A DNA stretch of 64,000 nt. Origin: Haematobia irritans (taxonomy: Eukaryota > Arthropoda > Insecta > Diptera > Muscidae). The translations under genes were made by a program, and so were the position numbers. The notes beneath the pieces are model-generated. The model ran no database searches. It had not been told where the DNA came from and was given only the letters and a program-made list of their open reading frames with translations. Positions 56,646-64,000 of this stretch are shown one piece after another; position 1 is the first letter of the stretch; each line of letters begins with the position of its first letter. Location: positions 73,523,635-73,587,634 of the forward strand of contig NC_134398.1 of assembly GCF_050003625.1 (NCBI RefSeq). Direction: 5' to 3'.

Positions 56646-56653
56646 AAATTAAC

Positions 56654-57112
56654 TACTCGAAAGGAAATTTTACAAATTTTAAGTAGCAATCGTTTAGTTC
56701 ACGGCTACAAAATACGATGGAAATTTCCTTAACAATTTTCTTAACTGGTAGTTAAACATTCTTTTGTCATATGTTACTATAAAATTACTTGTGAAATGTA
56801 AAGTAATTTCTAAATAATAAGTGCATTTTACTATAAAGTGTTTTTGTATGAGAAAATACTTTTTTACGAATATTGAACTTCAAAGTGGATAGCAGTTTCT
56901 TACTGGCAATTCCTATAGTTAATAGTAGTTGGTAGGACATTTCCCAATGTAATATTTTTAATTCACATGTAATTAAATTAATAGACATTTTCGTCAACAA
57001 TGGTTAGATACCATTTCACGAAGTTTTTGCTAATTTTAAGTTAGACGTTTCATCGTTCTTAGACTGATATGCATTTACGAGTATTGTTTTTAGAGTAAAT
57101 TGTAGACAGATG
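56654..57112. other. Unassigned AT-rich sequence
   Basis: No feature recognised. Confidence 0.3.
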
Positions 57113-57118
57113 CGATGA

Positions 57119-57842
57119 ACCAGTGATGCCAACTCCCGAAGGGCAAAAAGCGCCAAAACTATATTATAAATTCTAACATATCAGTTCCCACTACAAAAAC
57201 TACTGCAGCCAGACGAAATTCAATGTGCTACTACTACAAAAAAAAGAAAACAAAAAACACATGTATTACAGAACTTTTGGGTACTTATTTCTTTTGAAGA
57301 ATTTTTACGAAATTATGAACGACTATCCTCTTTATACCTGTTAATGCTTACTTTACACTCATTCCATTAATTTTAGTAATATGTTTTTCCGGAGGAGAAA
57401 ATAACTGTTTCGACATTCAATTTGGAAATATTAATATTTGCCTGGAGTCTATTTATTATATCAATTAGGAGTGGTTTTGTGAATTAAATACTAACGTTTT
57501 TAATGCCATCTTTATTCAGTTATTTACTAAGTTCACAAATTCTGCACTCGTCGCTAGGCTTTTAAAAAGAATAACAATACGACTATTGACTATACCAGGA
57601 TCAACAACACCTTCATAACAATACAGTTCCATGGCAACATAGTTGAGTTTCTTGAGCTTTTGACGGTCTAACCAGATTTTTTGTATTGAATTATATTCAA
57701 TACTGTTCAAATTGAAAAAAAGCACTAAATGAAAACGCCAGAAAGCACGAAATTGGCGCTTTTTTGAAGAGGCACTAAAAAGCCAATTTGGTGCATTTTG
57801 GAAATCAAAAAGCACTAAATTTGGTGCTAAAAGCAACCCCAG
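57119..57842. repeat. Possible hAT-type element (AGTGATGCCAAC ends)
   Basis: The left 'cagtgatgccaactcccg' and the inverse of the right 'ggtgctaaaagcaacccca' are loosely inverted; both sides have 'gcgcc'/'ggcgc' and 'ggtgc' words. Flanks gatgaacc/gatgaatt match at 6 of 8 positions. The reverse frame 57516-57836 lies inside and looks non-genic. Confidence 0.4.
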
Positions 57843-57849
57843 ATGAATT

Positions 57850-58350
57850 TGGAAAATTTTTTGTTACACCACAGCGTATAGTTTAATCATAAATTGGTAA
57901 GTATTTTTTAATGTGGGTTTATTATTTTTTTGGAAACCAGTTTAATGTTTTTCTTTGTTGTAAAAAAAATATTTAATTTCAGACCAACCCCGGATGGATT
58001 CGGACAAATTTTTAATAGAGTATTGGTAAGTTTTCTTTTAAAACGTGGAATTCTTTCAACTAGAATATGATATGTGAAAAATATACGTTGAATAAAAAAC
58101 TCAGGATGAGTCAAAATGTCCAAACAGCGAATTAAAATAAAATACTTTCTTGTTCCACGTGGCCGTAATTTTTATTCACTAAAACCATTGTATTAAGAAC
58201 TTTCACCATAATTTTTTATAATAAAATATTTTTGCTTAAAGAAAGTTTACTTTTAATATATGAAAATTTTCGTAACAGTATAACGGTTTGGTGTTCCTTT
58301 AATTATTTAATTTCTCTGTACTGTGGAATGATTGATTTCAAAATAGTTTA
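57850..58350. other. Unassigned AT-rich sequence
   Basis: No repeat or gene recognised. Confidence 0.3.
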
Positions 58351-58354
58351 GTCG

Positions 58355-58617
58355 TCGACATTTTAAAGACACTGTTAACCAAATTTTATTATCGGGTTTC
58401 CAAAAAAATAATCAAGTTAACCAAAATAACACTGACTTTTCAACTTCGTAGGGGTATATAAAAATGAACTAAAATACAATGCCCTAGATGAACTAAAATT
58501 GAAGAGAATTATAAACTAGAAAAAAAAAGAAAAAAATCGTAAGGGATAAATCATTGTCAATTGTACTACAGTTAAGTTCATTTTGCAATGGAAAAGGGTT
58601 CACTGTTTTTTCAGTGT
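58355..58617 (-). repeat. Dispersed repeat family 5 fragment
   Basis: Ends 'gttcactgttttttcagtg' before TA. The interior 'ctaaaatacaatgccctaga' recalls family 5 in reverse. Confidence 0.45.
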
Positions 58618-58852
58618 ACCTTCAAACAAAACGAAATGATCAAGAACCACAAAAAAACATTCGAGCACAGGTAAATGTGATTTTTTTTTCAACTGTCACA
58701 AAGAAAGAGTTGCAAAAACCAAACTGATCTTTGATTGTTTCATTCTCTGACAGCCACAACCTATTCAGCCTCATTTAGTTATTTGTATGATAGAGAAAAA
58801 AGTAAAAGTTAAGTAAAATATGAAATGTTCTACCCTATTTCCCCAAATTAGG

Positions 58853-59945
58853 CCCCCCAGCAAAACAAAAAGCTGCCAAAAAAGTAATGAAAATGTTCTT
58901 CTTGGAAGTGCTGCAAAATGTGCGCAGAAGCGATGAATTTTAAATGAGCACTGAATTTGGATCACTTCTCAAGCTGTGATTAGAATTCTGTGTTTTGGAA
59001 GTGAATTAAAAAATGTTGTGATATTTTGCCAAATATAATTTTTTTATGATTTTTAATTCATTCTACTGCTTGTCTGAAACGATTGACATCAACTATTTTC
59101 AAAAAATTCTAGAATAGATTTAGACTTTTTTCGACTAAATTTAAATAATTTGTTCCATTTAATAAATTCGTGCTCTTATTATATCCTACACTCAAAAAAA
59201 AAAGTTTACTTGGATTCAAAAATTTTTACCTTTTTGGTATTGAGCCGAGCCAAAGATGCAGGTTCTTTAAAATAAGGAATTTTTTTTGCGACCTATCTGG
59301 CTTTAAATCTGCGATCTATAAAATTAAATTAGGATACAGATTTCATTTATCTAATTTTTATTCTATTTGTCCGGTATATTAATAAAGCTATTCACGTACA
59401 AACATATGCCAGTTTAAAAATCCAAATTATTACTTCGAAGTAGAAAATATTTTCTTAATTCCAAAATAACTTCTTAACCTTCGCCTACATTTGAAGTGGT
59501 TTTATCGTAAGTCTAAAGATTCAATATTTCAGTTAATTTAAGGACGAGTTCTTTAAATAAATACTGTGTTTTTTTACTTTAAGGAAAATTTGCCTTAGTT
59601 TAAAGACATGCAACTTTAAGGAAGGGATGCAAATTTTCCAAATTTAATGAAAAAAATTTTGAAGCAAAGATTATAAACTTTCTTTTAATTAAAATTTCAT
59701 TATTTTAAAGAAATTTGTCTTTAATAGTGTGTAAATTGCGAATCCTAAAATTGAGGTTGCGCAATCTTCAATATCACGTTAATATTTTTCAGTTTATTTG
59801 AAACAAAAAATATTAAAATTACCCATTAAAAATATGAAAAAATCGAGTTATAAAAATTTGAATTGAAAGAACTTCCTGAGAAGTTAAAAAAGAACATCTT
59901 TGGGAGTCCTTTTAAAGTTGTGTCTTTAGAAGAACTTCCAAATTT
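58853..59945 (-). mobile_element. MITE family 3, split by MITE family 4
   Basis: The left end 'cagcaaaacaaaaagctgcc' and right end 'caaatttttttgctga' bracket a family 3 copy. MITE family 4 occupies 59189-59792. Without it the copy is about 490 bp, close to the complete element. Confidence 0.65.
59189..59792 (+). mobile_element. MITE family 4 nested in family 3
   Basis: Starts CACTCAAAAAAAAAAGTTTA after TA. The right end is slightly eroded (TTTTTCAGT). The short open frame 59170-59382 is its shadow. Confidence 0.65.
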
Positions 59946-60041
59946 TTTTGCTGAGCGTATATATATGGGAGCTATATAAAAATCCAATACAATTTGAACT
60001 AAATTTTGTCACACATTGCTAAAATGTTAATTCTACCCTCA

Positions 60042-60103
60042 CAATGGACTGAATAGTCTAAGTGAGCCTGAATCTTAATCGGGCTGCCACTTTAACCTTA
60101 ACC
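60042..60103 (+). mobile_element. RNase H LINE, 62-bp 3' end insertion
   Basis: Starts CAATGGACTGAATAGTCT and ends 'tttaaccttaacc', flanked by the perfect 8-bp duplication TACCCTCA (60034-60041 and 60104-60111). It is the shortest insertion of this family in the window. Confidence 0.88.
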
Positions 60104-60252
60104 TACCCTCAGTGCAAAATTTCCTGTAAATCGACATAAAAACTCCTATGAATCTATGAATCTTAATCAGGAGACTGATATATATGGGAAATATATGTAA
60201 ATCAGAACCGACATAAAACCTTCGGTGGTCCTATGAATCTAAATCGGGAGAA

Positions 60253-60391
<139 letters not shown>

Positions 60392-60989
60392 AGCTATATG
60401 TAACTCAGAACCGATTTCAACAAAATTAGGCATGCTTAGATATAACGTTAATTCTACTCCCCGTGCAAAGTCTCGCGTAAATCGGAATAAAACTTTGGCC
60501 TCTGTGGTGTAAATCGGGCGAACGACATAAGTATATAGGAGCAATATCTAAATTTGAACCGATTTAAACGAAATTTGTCACAATTGACGACACTACCAAT
60601 TGTACTCTTTGTGTGAAATTTGAAGCAAATCGGAACGAAACTCTTGTTTCTGAGACCTTTTATGTGCATATCGGCCGAAAAATATATATGGGAGCTACAT
60701 CCAAATCTCCGAGACTCACAAAATATTCCAATGTACGAATTTGAAAACGATGGGTCTCAGACTGTTCCTTCTTGACGTAACATACAATCGCACAAACTTT
60801 CAAGCAAAAAAAATTGGAAGTTCTTCCAAAGGCACAACTTTAAAAGCATTTCCAGAAGATGCACTCCAAATGAAGTTCTTAATTTTAACTACATAGGAAG
60901 TTCTTTTAATTCAATTTTTTATAACTTGGTTTTTTCATACTTTGGGTAATTTGAACTTTTTTTGTTTCAAATACGTTAAAAACGGAGTA

Positions 60990-61720
60990 GGTTAGGTTAG
61001 GTTAGGTTAAAGTGGCAGCCCGATTAAGATTCAGGCTCACTTAGACTATTCAGTCCATTGTGATACCACATTAACTAAAAGTACCTATTACAAATGGGCA
61101 CTTCTAGTTTTAACCGCTGAACCTTCTTGATTATTTTTCTTTGTTGAACCAACCAGATTGTTCCAAAAATATTAGCAGACTGCTTAAGTTAACGTTTTCC
61201 AGATCCGCCAGTAATCTGAAGCTATATGCTCCTAAAAGTTGCTTGCGCTTTACACAAAATGCAGGACACTCACACAAGAGGTGTTTAATTGATTCTTTTT
61301 CCTCCGCATCATGACAGCTCATACAATAGTCATTATACTTCGCGCCAATAGTTTTTGCAAAATCTCCTATCAGGCAGCGACCCGTTATAGCAGATATCAG
61401 GAGTGATATCTGACGTCTCGAGAACATTAGCATATCTAGTGTGCGGTTTAAGTTGAAATGGGGCCATATTTGCTTGGTGTCGTTACAACCCTTGCAATTC
61501 TCCCATCGAACATTTGCCATCATAACAGCCTTCTCACGCAGCATGAGCTTGCAGGTAGCTAGGGGCATACCAACAAATTCTAGTTCCCCTGGAATATGTA
61601 AGGTAGTCCCTAGCCTTGCCAACTCATCCGCTTCGCAGTTCCCCGGTATGTTCCTGTGGCCAGGCACCCATATTAGGTGAATATTGTACTGCTCAGCCAT
61701 CTCATTGAGAGATTTGCGGC
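60990..61720 (-). mobile_element. RNase H LINE (I/LOA-like), 5'-truncated, with TSD
   Basis: A 731-bp insertion flanked by the perfect 11-bp duplication AAAACGGAGTA (60979-60989 and 61721-61731). On the reverse strand it reads RNase H coding sequence, then a 3' UTR, then 'caatggactgaatagtctaa', and ends in (TAACC)4. The same 3' end is on the SINEs at 18681-19019 and 24026-24377. Confidence 0.92.
61131..61700 (-). pseudogene. LINE ORF2 C-terminus: RNase H domain fragment
   Basis: A 189-codon open fragment from an internal Met. IHLIWVPGHRNIPGNCEADE is the C-terminal part of a type I RNase H domain, with the conserved His and the last Asp (EADELA). HLLCECPAF and the following residues are the Cys-rich tail usual in I/LOA/R1-like ORF2 proteins. 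The endonuclease, RT and most of RNase H were lost by 5' truncation at insertion, so this is not a gene even though the frame is open. Confidence 0.88.
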
Positions 61721-62117
61721 AAAACGGAGTAAGAATTCATAAAATGGTACAAATCATTTAAATTTTATCGAAAAAAAACGCAAAATCCAATATGAAAAAA
61801 TTGTGAATTTTTGAAAATATTTGAGGTCAAACGTTTCCGACAAGCATTAGAATCCATTAAAAATTATAAAAAATTATAAAAAATTCTTATTCGATAAAAT
61901 ATCACAAAATTTTTTAATATACATCCAAAACATAGAATTCGGATCACACCTAAAGAAGTGATGCAAATTCAGTGCAACGGCTGTTGAAATGGATGACTTC
62001 CGTCCTATGACAAGCCCATGTTAAATTCATCGCTTCTGCGTCAATTTTGCACCACTTCCGGATCCAAAAAGAACATTTTCATTACTTTTTTGGTGACGCT
62101 TTTTTTGCTGGGACCCG

Positions 62118-62356
62118 GTACCACAGTAGTGGTGATGGGTGTAAAAATAGGGAAATTGTAGATAAGACAATTTTCTTTTTTTAATACGTTATTGAGTTTT
62201 TTTTTATCAAATTGAGTTTTTTTTTTGTAATCATGAAACAATTTATTACTTTGAAGTATCTGCTATAATTTAGATTTTCATTTGTACATTGTTAATATAC
62301 CGCAAAGAGAAAATAAAAATTCGATAGATCAGGTCTGTATCCTAAATTTAGTTTTA
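62118..62356. other. Unassigned spacer
   Basis: T-rich, no feature recognised. Confidence 0.3.
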
Positions 62357-63235
62357 TACACCGATAGAATTCTCTTCGTTAATTTTACGAAGAATTCTTC
62401 ATTAACTATTCTTCCTGAATTCTTCATTAAAATAACGAAATTTTCATTCATTTTCGTAAATTTTACGAAGAACATTTTACGAATATACGAAACTTCTACG
62501 AAACATTCTACATTAACTTTTCTTCGTAAAAAGTTCGTACTTTTATTTCACATTTCATGAATTTTGTGAAGAAGTTTTTACGAATATTTTACGAAACATT
62601 CTGCGTTAAAATTTCTTCATAAAAAGTACGAAACATTTTCTTTGAAATTTCCGTTCGCGGCATTAAATTGTCTTTTATAGTGTGCTTGAGTGTATTCCTT
62701 TATTCTATTTTTTATGCAAGTCTATGCTACTTCTCATTTGGGTGATAGCGTGCTATGAATAAAAGTGAAGCAATAAAACTAAAAATTATTCAAAAACTTA
62801 AGATGTAAAGTAGTGATGTAATTTTTCACACTTGCAACTACAACCAAATGCACTTTCGACTATAAATTTTTTTTTTTCTAAAAGTTCGAACATTTTTTAG
62901 AAAAATGTACGAAAGTTTTTCATAAAAAGTACGAACATTTTTCATAAAAACTACGGACATTTTTCATAAAAAGTAAGAAACATTTTCATAAAAAGAACGA
63001 AATTGTTTCATAAAAAGTACGAAGATTTTTCATAAAAAGTACGAAGATTCTTCATAAAAAGTACGAATTTTTTTCTTACAAACTACGAAAATTTTGGAAG
63101 AACTTTTCTTCGTAAAAAGTACGAAATATTTCGTACTTTTAATGAAAAGTTTCTTTGGTTGTAAAACAATGACAAATTTCGTACTTTTAACGAAATTTTT
63201 CGTTCTTTTTACGAAGAAAATTTTTTCGGTGTAGA
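62357..63235. mobile_element. TIR element with internal CATAAAAAGTACGAA tandem units
   Basis: Ends TACACCGATAGAA and the inverse TTTTTTCGGTGTA. The interior is made of inverted 'ttcgta'/'tacgaa' words; 62930-63080 has at least seven direct units of about 22 bp containing 'cataaaaagtacgaa'. No reading frame of note. Confidence 0.7.
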
Positions 63236-64000
63236 GCGTAGATTTAAAGACAGGTGACTGAAAATTTTATATATCTTTGGGTCGGAATTAATACCAAAAT
63301 CATTAAGGAAAGGTCACATTTTTTTGAGTTTATAGGGCTTCTATTGCAAAAATGTCAGGATTGCTTGATTTGATTCGAGTTTTACAATTCATTTCACCGT
63401 TTTTCATAGTAAATTCGATTTTTCATCAAGGTTACGTTTCTATATCCCCAGTAACTTAGCCAAGCATTGTCTTAGCGGGAATGAGCCCATATGCTTGTAA
63501 AATCGCCACTATTAGCTAGCAAAAATTGTGAAAATGTCTCAAATTTACCTATATCTCTGGAAATGGCTTTAGATTTAAATATTTCCCATATTTTTTGATT
63601 GGTTCATATTTGAATATTTGTATATTGTAATCTAAACCTTTATATAACTTCCAACAAATTTGAAGGATTTGAAATGGTATCAAACATTTTGGTCTAGCAA
63701 ATAGTGAAGGGCATAATATAGTCGGCTCCGGAATTCAAACAAGTTTTCATCTTTATCTGTGTCGTACAAGGATAAAACAAATATGCTTTTCCTATGTATT
63801 TTGCATTAACTCGTAGATAATGAACGGATAAATAAATGATGCATTCTAACAAAAAAAAAAATCAAAAATTAAAGTGTGGATAAAATTCTTCGTTTACATA
63901 GTTTTAGATGATATTTCCAGCCGTTTTCAAGTCTTCGCGCATTGAACCCTCCCAAATGTGGAGACTTTGCAAAGCTAGAATAGTAGATGTATACACATAT
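63236..64000. other. Unassigned, with a small MITE end
   Basis: 63236-63335 resembles a reverse-strand left end of MITE family 4 ('ggtcggaattaataccaaaa'). The remainder shows no gene or repeat that I can support. Confidence 0.3.

Larger units (their letters stand above)
60806..62117 (+). mobile_element. MITE family 3, split by a LINE
   Basis: Left end 'agcaaaaaaaattggaagtt', right end 'ggtgacgctttttttgctgg'. The LINE at 60990-61720 with its TSD lies inside; removing it leaves about 570 bp. Confidence 0.75.

Noticed and set aside
61131..61700. RNase H-like frame as a host gene
   Set aside because: It lies inside a 5'-truncated LINE with an 11-bp TSD and a (TAACC)n tail.

Overview
This window looks like AT-rich, TE-dense nuclear DNA of a higher dipteran fly, most likely a muscid. 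That is inference. It rests on a Himar1-like mariner (a lineage first described in the horn fly Haematobia irritans), a mini-me element with its (TA)n/core/(GTCY)n layout, a tRNA-derived SINE with (TAACC)n tails, and a fly-like RpS11. I see no prokaryotic operons, CRISPR arrays, rRNA genes or convincing free-standing tRNA genes. One host protein gene is clear: RpS11 (33163-33633, +), an uninterrupted 156-codon reading frame.

Layout. 1-1190: 3' end of mariner A, then a CACG-rich hAT-type MITE. 2.6-7.7 kb: MITEs and debris (TIR elements at 3489-4130, 4605-4890, 5451-5926, 6193-6688). 8831-10294: non-autonomous hAT-like element with two elements nested inside it; a second copy is at 27161-28240. 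11410-12381: decayed DD37E (ITm) transposon. 13.1-19.4 kb: composite repeat (blocks L and T) containing a 3.59-kb (TATAAA)n array and a SINE. 19636-21252: mini-me element with 153-bp tandem units. 22.1-25.5 kb: MITEs and a SINE with a perfect 12-bp target-site duplication (TSD). 25766-26982: mariner B, reverse strand. 28.5-32.9 kb: MITEs and unassigned sequence. 33.1-33.9 kb: RpS11. 34781-36069: dead Himar1-like mariner. 37.8-42.1 kb: further T and L block copies. 45.87-49.70 kb: nearly full-length CR1-like LINE with intact endonuclease/reverse transcriptase. 49.7-64 kb: more MITEs, two hAT-type elements, and a 5'-truncated RNase H-encoding LINE.

How the parts interact. The window is a palimpsest of nested insertions, and many insertion events can be ordered from TSDs. 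The tRNA-derived SINE and the RNase H LINE share the same 3' end and (TAACC)n tail, the expected signature of a SINE retroposed by its partner LINE. At least seven MITE families with unrelated interiors share the ends TA|CAC...A-rich...GTG|TA, which suggests mobilisation by one or related, unseen Tc1/mariner-type transposases. The three mariner/ITm transposase genes in the window are all broken. The CR1-like LINE is the only element with an intact catalytic ORF. Its ORF1/ORF2 junction carries a canonical A_AAA_AAC -1 slippery heptamer directly before the ORF1 stop codon.
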